DNA of 64,000 bases. Source: Allodiplogaster sudhausi (Eukaryota > Nematoda > Chromadorea > Rhabditida > Diplogasteridae). Positions within the stretch are counted from its first letter, which is position 1. Every line of letters begins with the position of its first letter. The stretch lies in NCBI GenBank assembly GCA_945643635.1, contig CALZFC010000269.1, positions 35,706 to 99,705 on the forward strand, given 5' to 3'. Of this stretch, positions 15,101 to 30,100 are shown piece by piece. Position numbers and translations under genes: made by a program. Under the pieces are notes generated by a model that was not told the DNA's origin, searched no databases, and was given only the letters and a program-made list of their open reading frames with translations.

Positions 15101-18100
15101 ATCAGCGAAGTAATATCATGCTTAAATATATCATAGCAGACTGTATTTTGCGGAAACTTTATCAGAATTTAGCGTAGAATACGCCTGTAATAATCAAAAT
15201 CATAACAATCAAGTATTTAAAGAAATCGACTAATTGAACGTCATTTCAACCTATATCAGCGAAGTAATATCATGCTTAAATATATCATAGCAGACTGTAT
15301 TTTGCGGAAACTTTATCAGAATTTAGCGTAGAATACGCCTGTAATAATCAAAATCATAACAATCAAGTATTTAAAGAAATCGACTAATTGAACGTCATTT
15401 CAACCTATATCAGCGAAGTAATATCATGCTTAAATATATCATAGCAGACTGTATTTTGCGGAAACTTTATCAGAATTTAGCGTAGAATACGCCTGTAATA
15501 ATCAAAATCATAACAATCAAGTATTTAAAGAAATCGACTAATTGAACGTCATTTCAACCTATATCAGCGAAGTAATATCATGCTTAAATATATCATAGCA
15601 GACTGTATTTTGCGGAAACTTTATCAGAATTTAGCGTAGAATACGCCTGTAATAATCAAAATCATAACAATCAAGTATTTAAAGAAATCGACTAATTGAA
15701 CGTCATTTCAACCTATATCAGCGAAGTAATATCATGCTTAAATATATCATAGCAGACTGTATTTTGCGGAAACTTTATCAGAATTTAGCGTAGAATACGC
15801 CTGTAATAATCAAAATCATAACAATCAAGTATTTAAAGAAATCGACTAATTGAACGTCATTTCAACCTATATCAGCGAAGTAATATCATGCTTAAATATA
15901 TCATAGCAGACTGTATTTTGCGGAAACTTTATCAGAATTTAGCGTAGAATACGCCTGTAATAATCAAAATCATAACAATCAAGTATTTAAAGAAATCGAC
16001 TAATTGAACGTCATTTCAACCTATATCAGCGAAGTAATATCATGCTTAAATATATCATAGCAGACTGTATTTTGCGGAAACTTTATCAGAATTTAGCGTA
16101 GAATACGCCTGTAATAATCAAAATCATAACAATCAAGTATTTAAAGAAATCGACTAATTGAACGTCATTTCAACCTATATCAGCGAAGTAATATCATGCT
16201 TAAATATATCATAGCAGACTGTATTTTGCGGAAACTTTATCAGAATTTAGCGTAGAATACGCCTGTAATAATCAAAATCATAACAATCAAGTATTTAAAG
16301 AAATCGACTAATTGAACGTCATTTCAACCTATATCAGCGAAGTAATATCATGCTTAAATATATCATAGCAGACTGTATTTTGCGGAAACTTTATCAGAAT
16401 TTAGCGTAGAATACGCCTGTAATAATCAAAATCATAACAATCAAGTATTTAAAGAAATCGACTAATTGAACGTCATTTCAACCTATATCAGCGAAGTAAT
16501 ATCATGCTTAAATATATCATAGCAGACTGTATTTTGCGGAAACTTTATCAGAATTTAGCGTAGAATACGCCTGTAATAATCAAAATCATAACAATCAAGT
16601 ATTTAAAGAAATCGACTAATTGAACGTCATTTCAACCTATATCAGCGAAGTAATATCATGCTTAAATATATCATAGCAGACTGTATTTTGCGGAAACTTT
16701 ATCAGAATTTAGCGTAGAATACGCCTGTAATAATCAAAATCATAACAATCAAGTATTTAAAGAAATCGACTAATTGAACGTCATTTCAACCTATATCAGC
16801 GAAGTAATATCATGCTTAAATATATCATAGCAGACTGTATTTTGCGGAAACTTTATCAGAATTTAGCGTAGAATACGCCTGTAATAATCAAAATCATAAC
16901 AATCAAGTATTTAAAGAAATCGACTAATTGAACGTCATTTCAACCTATATCAGCGAAGTAATATCATGCTTAAATATATCATAGCAGACTGTATTTTGCG
17001 GAAACTTTATCAGAATTTAGCGTAGAATACGCCTGTAATAATCAAAATCATAACAATCAAGTATTTAAAGAAATCGACTAATTGAACGTCATTTCAACCT
17101 ATATCAGCGAAGTAATATCATGCTTAAATATATCATAGCAGACTGTATTTTGCGGAAACTTTATCAGAATTTAGCGTAGAATACGCCTGTAATAATCAAA
17201 ATCATAACAATCAAGTATTTAAAGAAATCGACTAATTGAACGTCATTTCAACCTATATCAGCGAAGTAATATCATGCTTAAATATATCATAGCAGACTGT
17301 ATTTTGCGGAAACTTTATCAGAATTTAGCGTAGAATACGCCTGTAATAATCAAAATCATAACAATCAAGTATTTAAAGAAATCGACTAATTGAACGTCAT
17401 TTCAACCTATATCAGCGAAGTAATATCATGCTTAAATATATCATAGCAGACTGTATTTTGCGGAAACTTTATCAGAATTTAGCGTAGAATACGCCTGTAA
17501 TAATCAAAATCATAACAATCAAGTATTTAAAGAAATCGACTAATTGAACGTCATTTCAACCTATATCAGCGAAGTAATATCATGCTTAAATATATCATAG
17601 CAGACTGTATTTTGCGGAAACTTTATCAGAATTTAGCGTAGAATACGCCTGTAATAATCAAAATCATAACAATCAAGTATTTAAAGAAATCGACTAATTG
17701 AACGTCATTTCAACCTATATCAGCGAAGTAATATCATGCTTAAATATATCATAGCAGACTGTATTTTGCGGAAACTTTATCAGAATTTAGCGTAGAATAC
17801 GCCTGTAATAATCAAAATCATAACAATCAAGTATTTAAAGAAATCGACTAATTGAACGTCATTTCAACCTATATCAGCGAAGTAATATCATGCTTAAATA
17901 TATCATAGCAGACTGTATTTTGCGGAAACTTTATCAGAATTTAGCGTAGAATACGCCTGTAATAATCAAAATCATAACAATCAAGTATTTAAAGAAATCG
18001 ACTAATTGAACGTCATTTCAACCTATATCAGCGAAGTAATATCATGCTTAAATATATCATAGCAGACTGTATTTTGCGGAAACTTTATCAGAATTTAGCG

Positions 18101-21100
18101 TAGAATACGCCTGTAATAATCAAAATCATAACAATCAAGTATTTAAAGAAATCGACTAATTGAACGTCATTTCAACCTATATCAGCGAAGTAATATCATG
18201 CTTAAATATATCATAGCAGACTGTATTTTGCGGAAACTTTATCAGAATTTAGCGTAGAATACGCCTGTAATAATCAAAATCATAACAATCAAGTATTTAA
18301 AGAAATCGACTAATTGAACGTCATTTCAACCTATATCAGCGAAGTAATATCATGCTTAAATATATCATAGCAGACTGTATTTTGCGGAAACTTTATCAGA
18401 ATTTAGCGTAGAATACGCCTGTAATAATCAAAATCATAACAATCAAGTATTTAAAGAAATCGACTAATTGAACGTCATTTCAACCTATATCAGCGAAGTA
18501 ATATCATGCTTAAATATATCATAGCAGACTGTATTTTGCGGAAACTTTATCAGAATTTAGCGTAGAATACGCCTGTAATAATCAAAATCATAACAATCAA
18601 GTATTTAAAGAAATCGACTAATTGAACGTCATTTCAACCTATATCAGCGAAGTAATATCATGCTTAAATATATCATAGCAGACTGTATTTTGCGGAAACT
18701 TTATCAGAATTTAGCGTAGAATACGCCTGTAATAATCAAAATCATAACAATCAAGTATTTAAAGAAATCGACTAATTGAACGTCATTTCAACCTATATCA
18801 GCGAAGTAATATCATGCTTAAATATATCATAGCAGACTGTATTTTGCGGAAACTTTATCAGAATTTAGCGTAGAATACGCCTGTAATAATCAAAATCATA
18901 ACAATCAAGTATTTAAAGAAATCGACTAATTGAACGTCATTTCAACCTATATCAGCGAAGTAATATCATGCTTAAATATATCATAGCAGACTGTATTTTG
19001 CGGAAACTTTATCAGAATTTAGCGTAGAATACGCCTGTAATAATCAAAATCATAACAATCAAGTATTTAAAGAAATCGACTAATTGAACGTCATTTCAAC
19101 CTATATCAGCGAAGTAATATCATGCTTAAATATATCATAGCAGACTGTATTTTGCGGAAACTTTATCAGAATTTAGCGTAGAATACGCCTGTAATAATCA
19201 AAATCATAACAATCAAGTATTTAAAGAAATCGACTAATTGAACGTCATTTCAACCTATATCAGCGAAGTAATATCATGCTTAAATATATCATAGCAGACT
19301 GTATTTTGCGGAAACTTTATCAGAATTTAGCGTAGAATACGCCTGTAATAATCAAAATCATAACAATCAAGTATTTAAAGAAATCGACTAATTGAACGTC
19401 ATTTCAACCTATATCAGCGAAGTAATATCATGCTTAAATATATCATAGCAGACTGTATTTTGCGGAAACTTTATCAGAATTTAGCGTAGAATACGCCTGT
19501 AATAATCAAAATCATAACAATCAAGTATTTAAAGAAATCGACTAATTGAACGTCATTTCAACCTATATCAGCGAAGTAATATCATGCTTAAATATATCAT
19601 AGCAGACTGTATTTTGCGGAAACTTTATCAGAATTTAGCGTAGAATACGCCTGTAATAATCAAAATCATAACAATCAAGTATTTAAAGAAATCGACTAAT
19701 TGAACGTCATTTCAACCTATATCAGCGAAGTAATATCATGCTTAAATATATCATAGCAGACTGTATTTTGCGGAAACTTTATCAGAATTTAGCGTAGAAT
19801 ACGCCTGTAATAATCAAAATCATAACAATCAAGTATTTAAAGAAATCGACTAATTGAACGTCATTTCAACCTATATCAGCGAAGTAATATCATGCTTAAA
19901 TATATCATAGCAGACTGTATTTTGCGGAAACTTTATCAGAATTTAGCGTAGAATACGCCTGTAATAATCAAAATCATAACAATCAAGTATTTAAAGAAAT
20001 CGACTAATTGAACGTCATTTCAACCTATATCAGCGAAGTAATATCATGCTTAAATATATCATAGCAGACTGTATTTTGCGGAAACTTTATCAGAATTTAG
20101 CGTAGAATACGCCTGTAATAATCAAAATCATAACAATCAAGTATTTAAAGAAATCGACTAATTGAACGTCATTTCAACCTATATCAGCGAAGTAATATCA
20201 TGCTTAAATATATCATAGCAGACTGTATTTTGCGGAAACTTTATCAGAATTTAGCGTAGAATACGCCTGTAATAATCAAAATCATAACAATCAAGTATTT
20301 AAAGAAATCGACTAATTGAACGTCATTTCAACCTATATCAGCGAAGTAATATCATGCTTAAATATATCATAGCAGACTGTATTTTGCGGAAACTTTATCA
20401 GAATTTAGCGTAGAATACGCCTGTAATAATCAAAATCATAACAATCAAGTATTTAAAGAAATCGACTAATTGAACGTCATTTCAACCTATATCAGCGAAG
20501 TAATATCATGCTTAAATATATCATAGCAGACTGTATTTTGCGGAAACTTTATCAGAATTTAGCGTAGAATACGCCTGTAATAATCAAAATCATAACAATC
20601 AAGTATTTAAAGAAATCGACTAATTGAACGTCATTTCAACCTATATCAGCGAAGTAATATCATGCTTAAATATATCATAGCAGACTGTATTTTGCGGAAA
20701 CTTTATCAGAATTTAGCGTAGAATACGCCTGTAATAATCAAAATCATAACAATCAAGTATTTAAAGAAATCGACTAATTGAACGTCATTTCAACCTATAT
20801 CAGCGAAGTAATATCATGCTTAAATATATCATAGCAGACTGTATTTTGCGGAAACTTTATCAGAATTTAGCGTAGAATACGCCTGTAATAATCAAAATCA
20901 TAACAATCAAGTATTTAAAGAAATCGACTAATTGAACGTCATTTCAACCTATATCAGCGAAGTAATATCATGCTTAAATATATCATAGCAGACTGTATTT
21001 TGCGGAAACTTTATCAGAATTTAGCGTAGAATACGCCTGTAATAATCAAAATCATAACAATCAAGTATTTAAAGAAATCGACTAATTGAACGTCATTTCA

Positions 21101-24100
21101 ACCTATATCAGCGAAGTAATATCATGCTTAAATATATCATAGCAGACTGTATTTTGCGGAAACTTTATCAGAATTTAGCGTAGAATACGCCTGTAATAAT
21201 CAAAATCATAACAATCAAGTATTTAAAGAAATCGACTAATTGAACGTCATTTCAACCTATATCAGCGAAGTAATATCATGCTTAAATATATCATAGCAGA
21301 CTGTATTTTGCGGAAACTTTATCAGAATTTAGCGTAGAATACGCCTGTAATAATCAAAATCATAACAATCAAGTATTTAAAGAAATCGACTAATTGAACG
21401 TCATTTCAACCTATATCAGCGAAGTAATATCATGCTTAAATATATCATAGCAGACTGTATTTTGCGGAAACTTTATCAGAATTTAGCGTAGAATACGCCT
21501 GTAATAATCAAAATCATAACAATCAAGTATTTAAAGAAATCGACTAATTGAACGTCATTTCAACCTATATCAGCGAAGTAATATCATGCTTAAATATATC
21601 ATAGCAGACTGTATTTTGCGGAAACTTTATCAGAATTTAGCGTAGAATACGCCTGTAATAATCAAAATCATAACAATCAAGTATTTAAAGAAATCGACTA
21701 ATTGAACGTCATTTCAACCTATATCAGCGAAGTAATATCATGCTTAAATATATCATAGCAGACTGTATTTTGCGGAAACTTTATCAGAATTTAGCGTAGA
21801 ATACGCCTGTAATAATCAAAATCATAACAATCAAGTATTTAAAGAAATCGACTAATTGAACGTCATTTCAACCTATATCAGCGAAGTAATATCATGCTTA
21901 AATATATCATAGCAGACTGTATTTTGCGGAAACTTTATCAGAATTTAGCGTAGAATACGCCTGTAATAATCAAAATCATAACAATCAAGTATTTAAAGAA
22001 ATCGACTAATTGAACGTCATTTCAACCTATATCAGCGAAGTAATATCATGCTTAAATATATCATAGCAGACTGTATTTTGCGGAAACTTTATCAGAATTT
22101 AGCGTAGAATACGCCTGTAATAATCAAAATCATAACAATCAAGTATTTAAAGAAATCGACTAATTGAACGTCATTTCAACCTATATCAGCGAAGTAATAT
22201 CATGCTTAAATATATCATAGCAGACTGTATTTTGCGGAAACTTTATCAGAATTTAGCGTAGAATACGCCTGTAATAATCAAAATCATAACAATCAAGTAT
22301 TTAAAGAAATCGACTAATTGAACGTCATTTCAACCTATATCAGCGAAGTAATATCATGCTTAAATATATCATAGCAGACTGTATTTTGCGGAAACTTTAT
22401 CAGAATTTAGCGTAGAATACGCCTGTAATAATCAAAATCATAACAATCAAGTATTTAAAGAAATCGACTAATTGAACGTCATTTCAACCTATATCAGCGA
22501 AGTAATATCATGCTTAAATATATCATAGCAGACTGTATTTTGCGGAAACTTTATCAGAATTTAGCGTAGAATACGCCTGTAATAATCAAAATCATAACAA
22601 TCAAGTATTTAAAGAAATCGACTAATTGAACGTCATTTCAACCTATATCAGCGAAGTAATATCATGCTTAAATATATCATAGCAGACTGTATTTTGCGGA
22701 AACTTTATCAGAATTTAGCGTAGAATACGCCTGTAATAATCAAAATCATAACAATCAAGTATTTAAAGAAATCGACTAATTGAACGTCATTTCAACCTAT
22801 ATCAGCGAAGTAATATCATGCTTAAATATATCATAGCAGACTGTATTTTGCGGAAACTTTATCAGAATTTAGCGTAGAATACGCCTGTAATAATCAAAAT
22901 CATAACAATCAAGTATTTAAAGAAATCGACTAATTGAACGTCATTTCAACCTATATCAGCGAAGTAATATCATGCTTAAATATATCATAGCAGACTGTAT
23001 TTTGCGGAAACTTTATCAGAATTTAGCGTAGAATACGCCTGTAATAATCAAAATCATAACAATCAAGTATTTAAAGAAATCGACTAATTGAACGTCATTT
23101 CAACCTATATCAGCGAAGTAATATCATGCTTAAATATATCATAGCAGACTGTATTTTGCGGAAACTTTATCAGAATTTAGCGTAGAATACGCCTGTAATA
23201 ATCAAAATCATAACAATCAAGTATTTAAAGAAATCGACTAATTGAACGTCATTTCAACCTATATCAGCGAAGTAATATCATGCTTAAATATATCATAGCA
23301 GACTGTATTTTGCGGAAACTTTATCAGAATTTAGCGTAGAATACGCCTGTAATAATCAAAATCATAACAATCAAGTATTTAAAGAAATCGACTAATTGAA
23401 CGTCATTTCAACCTATATCAGCGAAGTAATATCATGCTTAAATATATCATAGCAGACTGTATTTTGCGGAAACTTTATCAGAATTTAGCGTAGAATACGC
23501 CTGTAATAATCAAAATCATAACAATCAAGTATTTAAAGAAATCGACTAATTGAACGTCATTTCAACCTATATCAGCGAAGTAATATCATGCTTAAATATA
23601 TCATAGCAGACTGTATTTTGCGGAAACTTTATCAGAATTTAGCGTAGAATACGCCTGTAATAATCAAAATCATAACAATCAAGTATTTAAAGAAATCGAC
23701 TAATTGAACGTCATTTCAACCTATATCAGCGAAGTAATATCATGCTTAAATATATCATAGCAGACTGTATTTTGCGGAAACTTTATCAGAATTTAGCGTA
23801 GAATACGCCTGTAATAATCAAAATCATAACAATCAAGTATTTAAAGAAATCGACTAATTGAACGTCATTTCAACCTATATCAGCGAAGTAATATCATGCT
23901 TAAATATATCATAGCAGACTGTATTTTGCGGAAACTTTATCAGAATTTAGCGTAGAATACGCCTGTAATAATCAAAATCATAACAATCAAGTATTTAAAG
24001 AAATCGACTAATTGAACGTCATTTCAACCTATATCAGCGAAGTAATATCATGCTTAAATATATCATAGCAGACTGTATTTTGCGGAAACTTTATCAGAAT

Positions 24101-27100
24101 TTAGCGTAGAATACGCCTGTAATAATCAAAATCATAACAATCAAGTATTTAAAGAAATCGACTAATTGAACGTCATTTCAACCTATATCAGCGAAGTAAT
24201 ATCATGCTTAAATATATCATAGCAGACTGTATTTTGCGGAAACTTTATCAGAATTTAGCGTAGAATACGCCTGTAATAATCAAAATCATAACAATCAAGT
24301 ATTTAAAGAAATCGACTAATTGAACGTCATTTCAACCTATATCAGCGAAGTAATATCATGCTTAAATATATCATAGCAGACTGTATTTTGCGGAAACTTT
24401 ATCAGAATTTAGCGTAGAATACGCCTGTAATAATCAAAATCATAACAATCAAGTATTTAAAGAAATCGACTAATTGAACGTCATTTCAACCTATATCAGC
24501 GAAGTAATATCATGCTTAAATATATCATAGCAGACTGTATTTTGCGGAAACTTTATCAGAATTTAGCGTAGAATACGCCTGTAATAATCAAAATCATAAC
24601 AATCAAGTATTTAAAGAAATCGACTAATTGAACGTCATTTCAACCTATATCAGCGAAGTAATATCATGCTTAAATATATCATAGCAGACTGTATTTTGCG
24701 GAAACTTTATCAGAATTTAGCGTAGAATACGCCTGTAATAATCAAAATCATAACAATCAAGTATTTAAAGAAATCGACTAATTGAACGTCATTTCAACCT
24801 ATATCAGCGAAGTAATATCATGCTTAAATATATCATAGCAGACTGTATTTTGCGGAAACTTTATCAGAATTTAGCGTAGAATACGCCTGTAATAATCAAA
24901 ATCATAACAATCAAGTATTTAAAGAAATCGACTAATTGAACGTCATTTCAACCTATATCAGCGAAGTAATATCATGCTTAAATATATCATAGCAGACTGT
25001 ATTTTGCGGAAACTTTATCAGAATTTAGCGTAGAATACGCCTGTAATAATCAAAATCATAACAATCAAGTATTTAAAGAAATCGACTAATTGAACGTCAT
25101 TTCAACCTATATCAGCGAAGTAATATCATGCTTAAATATATCATAGCAGACTGTATTTTGCGGAAACTTTATCAGAATTTAGCGTAGAATACGCCTGTAA
25201 TAATCAAAATCATAACAATCAAGTATTTAAAGAAATCGACTAATTGAACGTCATTTCAACCTATATCAGCGAAGTAATATCATGCTTAAATATATCATAG
25301 CAGACTGTATTTTGCGGAAACTTTATCAGAATTTAGCGTAGAATACGCCTGTAATAATCAAAATCATAACAATCAAGTATTTAAAGAAATCGACTAATTG
25401 AACGTCATTTCAACCTATATCAGCGAAGTAATATCATGCTTAAATATATCATAGCAGACTGTATTTTGCGGAAACTTTATCAGAATTTAGCGTAGAATAC
25501 GCCTGTAATAATCAAAATCATAACAATCAAGTATTTAAAGAAATCGACTAATTGAACGTCATTTCAACCTATATCAGCGAAGTAATATCATGCTTAAATA
25601 TATCATAGCAGACTGTATTTTGCGGAAACTTTATCAGAATTTAGCGTAGAATACGCCTGTAATAATCAAAATCATAACAATCAAGTATTTAAAGAAATCG
25701 ACTAATTGAACGTCATTTCAACCTATATCAGCGAAGTAATATCATGCTTAAATATATCATAGCAGACTGTATTTTGCGGAAACTTTATCAGAATTTAGCG
25801 TAGAATACGCCTGTAATAATCAAAATCATAACAATCAAGTATTTAAAGAAATCGACTAATTGAACGTCATTTCAACCTATATCAGCGAAGTAATATCATG
25901 CTTAAATATATCATAGCAGACTGTATTTTGCGGAAACTTTATCAGAATTTAGCGTAGAATACGCCTGTAATAATCAAAATCATAACAATCAAGTATTTAA
26001 AGAAATCGACTAATTGAACGTCATTTCAACCTATATCAGCGAAGTAATATCATGCTTAAATATATCATAGCAGACTGTATTTTGCGGAAACTTTATCAGA
26101 ATTTAGCGTAGAATACGCCTGTAATAATCAAAATCATAACAATCAAGTATTTAAAGAAATCGACTAATTGAACGTCATTTCAACCTATATCAGCGAAGTA
26201 ATATCATGCTTAAATATATCATAGCAGACTGTATTTTGCGGAAACTTTATCAGAATTTAGCGTAGAATACGCCTGTAATAATCAAAATCATAACAATCAA
26301 GTATTTAAAGAAATCGACTAATTGAACGTCATTTCAACCTATATCAGCGAAGTAATATCATGCTTAAATATATCATAGCAGACTGTATTTTGCGGAAACT
26401 TTATCAGAATTTAGCGTAGAATACGCCTGTAATAATCAAAATCATAACAATCAAGTATTTAAAGAAATCGACTAATTGAACGTCATTTCAACCTATATCA
26501 GCGAAGTAATATCATGCTTAAATATATCATAGCAGACTGTATTTTGCGGAAACTTTATCAGAATTTAGCGTAGAATACGCCTGTAATAATCAAAATCATA
26601 ACAATCAAGTATTTAAAGAAATCGACTAATTGAACGTCATTTCAACCTATATCAGCGAAGTAATATCATGCTTAAATATATCATAGCAGACTGTATTTTG
26701 CGGAAACTTTATCAGAATTTAGCGTAGAATACGCCTGTAATAATCAAAATCATAACAATCAAGTATTTAAAGAAATCGACTAATTGAACGTCATTTCAAC
26801 CTATATCAGCGAAGTAATATCATGCTTAAATATATCATAGCAGACTGTATTTTGCGGAAACTTTATCAGAATTTAGCGTAGAATACGCCTGTAATAATCA
26901 AAATCATAACAATCAAGTATTTAAAGAAATCGACTAATTGAACGTCATTTCAACCTATATCAGCGAAGTAATATCATGCTTAAATATATCATAGCAGACT
27001 GTATTTTGCGGAAACTTTATCAGAATTTAGCGTAGAATACGCCTGTAATAATCAAAATCATAACAATCAAGTATTTAAAGAAATCGACTAATTGAACGTC

Positions 27101-30100
27101 ATTTCAACCTATATCAGCGAAGTAATATCATGCTTAAATATATCATAGCAGACTGTATTTTGCGGAAACTTTATCAGAATTTAGCGTAGAATACGCCTGT
27201 AATAATCAAAATCATAACAATCAAGTATTTAAAGAAATCGACTAATTGAACGTCATTTCAACCTATATCAGCGAAGTAATATCATGCTTAAATATATCAT
27301 AGCAGACTGTATTTTGCGGAAACTTTATCAGAATTTAGCGTAGAATACGCCTGTAATAATCAAAATCATAACAATCAAGTATTTAAAGAAATCGACTAAT
27401 TGAACGTCATTTCAACCTATATCAGCGAAGTAATATCATGCTTAAATATATCATAGCAGACTGTATTTTGCGGAAACTTTATCAGAATTTAGCGTAGAAT
27501 ACGCCTGTAATAATCAAAATCATAACAATCAAGTATTTAAAGAAATCGACTAATTGAACGTCATTTCAACCTATATCAGCGAAGTAATATCATGCTTAAA
27601 TATATCATAGCAGACTGTATTTTGCGGAAACTTTATCAGAATTTAGCGTAGAATACGCCTGTAATAATCAAAATCATAACAATCAAGTATTTAAAGAAAT
27701 CGACTAATTGAACGTCATTTCAACCTATATCAGCGAAGTAATATCATGCTTAAATATATCATAGCAGACTGTATTTTGCGGAAACTTTATCAGAATTTAG
27801 CGTAGAATACGCCTGTAATAATCAAAATCATAACAATCAAGTATTTAAAGAAATCGACTAATTGAACGTCATTTCAACCTATATCAGCGAAGTAATATCA
27901 TGCTTAAATATATCATAGCAGACTGTATTTTGCGGAAACTTTATCAGAATTTAGCGTAGAATACGCCTGTAATAATCAAAATCATAACAATCAAGTATTT
28001 AAAGAAATCGACTAATTGAACGTCATTTCAACCTATATCAGCGAAGTAATATCATGCTTAAATATATCATAGCAGACTGTATTTTGCGGAAACTTTATCA
28101 GAATTTAGCGTAGAATACGCCTGTAATAATCAAAATCATAACAATCAAGTATTTAAAGAAATCGACTAATTGAACGTCATTTCAACCTATATCAGCGAAG
28201 TAATATCATGCTTAAATATATCATAGCAGACTGTATTTTGCGGAAACTTTATCAGAATTTAGCGTAGAATACGCCTGTAATAATCAAAATCATAACAATC
28301 AAGTATTTAAAGAAATCGACTAATTGAACGTCATTTCAACCTATATCAGCGAAGTAATATCATGCTTAAATATATCATAGCAGACTGTATTTTGCGGAAA
28401 CTTTATCAGAATTTAGCGTAGAATACGCCTGTAATAATCAAAATCATAACAATCAAGTATTTAAAGAAATCGACTAATTGAACGTCATTTCAACCTATAT
28501 CAGCGAAGTAATATCATGCTTAAATATATCATAGCAGACTGTATTTTGCGGAAACTTTATCAGAATTTAGCGTAGAATACGCCTGTAATAATCAAAATCA
28601 TAACAATCAAGTATTTAAAGAAATCGACTAATTGAACGTCATTTCAACCTATATCAGCGAAGTAATATCATGCTTAAATATATCATAGCAGACTGTATTT
28701 TGCGGAAACTTTATCAGAATTTAGCGTAGAATACGCCTGTAATAATCAAAATCATAACAATCAAGTATTTAAAGAAATCGACTAATTGAACGTCATTTCA
28801 ACCTATATCAGCGAAGTAATATCATGCTTAAATATATCATAGCAGACTGTATTTTGCGGAAACTTTATCAGAATTTAGCGTAGAATACGCCTGTAATAAT
28901 CAAAATCATAACAATCAAGTATTTAAAGAAATCGACTAATTGAACGTCATTTCAACCTATATCAGCGAAGTAATATCATGCTTAAATATATCATAGCAGA
29001 CTGTATTTTGCGGAAACTTTATCAGAATTTAGCGTAGAATACGCCTGTAATAATCAAAATCATAACAATCAAGTATTTAAAGAAATCGACTAATTGAACG
29101 TCATTTCAACCTATATCAGCGAAGTAATATCATGCTTAAATATATCATAGCAGACTGTATTTTGCGGAAACTTTATCAGAATTTAGCGTAGAATACGCCT
29201 GTAATAATCAAAATCATAACAATCAAGTATTTAAAGAAATCGACTAATTGAACGTCATTTCAACCTATATCAGCGAAGTAATATCATGCTTAAATATATC
29301 ATAGCAGACTGTATTTTGCGGAAACTTTATCAGAATTTAGCGTAGAATACGCCTGTAATAATCAAAATCATAACAATCAAGTATTTAAAGAAATCGACTA
29401 ATTGAACGTCATTTCAACCTATATCAGCGAAGTAATATCATGCTTAAATATATCATAGCAGACTGTATTTTGCGGAAACTTTATCAGAATTTAGCGTAGA
29501 ATACGCCTGTAATAATCAAAATCATAACAATCAAGTATTTAAAGAAATCGACTAATTGAACGTCATTTCAACCTATATCAGCGAAGTAATATCATGCTTA
29601 AATATATCATAGCAGACTGTATTTTGCGGAAACTTTATCAGAATTTAGCGTAGAATACGCCTGTAATAATCAAAATCATAACAATCAAGTATTTAAAGAA
29701 ATCGACTAATTGAACGTCATTTCAACCTATATCAGCGAAGTAATATCATGCTTAAATATATCATAGCAGACTGTATTTTGCGGAAACTTTATCAGAATTT
29801 AGCGTAGAATACGCCTGTAATAATCAAAATCATAACAATCAAGTATTTAAAGAAATCGACTAATTGAACGTCATTTCAACCTATATCAGCGAAGTAATAT
29901 CATGCTTAAATATATCATAGCAGACTGTATTTTGCGGAAACTTTATCAGAATTTAGCGTAGAATACGCCTGTAATAATCAAAATCATAACAATCAAGTAT
30001 TTAAAGAAATCGACTAATTGAACGTCATTTCAACCTATATCAGCGAAGTAATATCATGCTTAAATATATCATAGCAGACTGTATTTTGCGGAAACTTTAT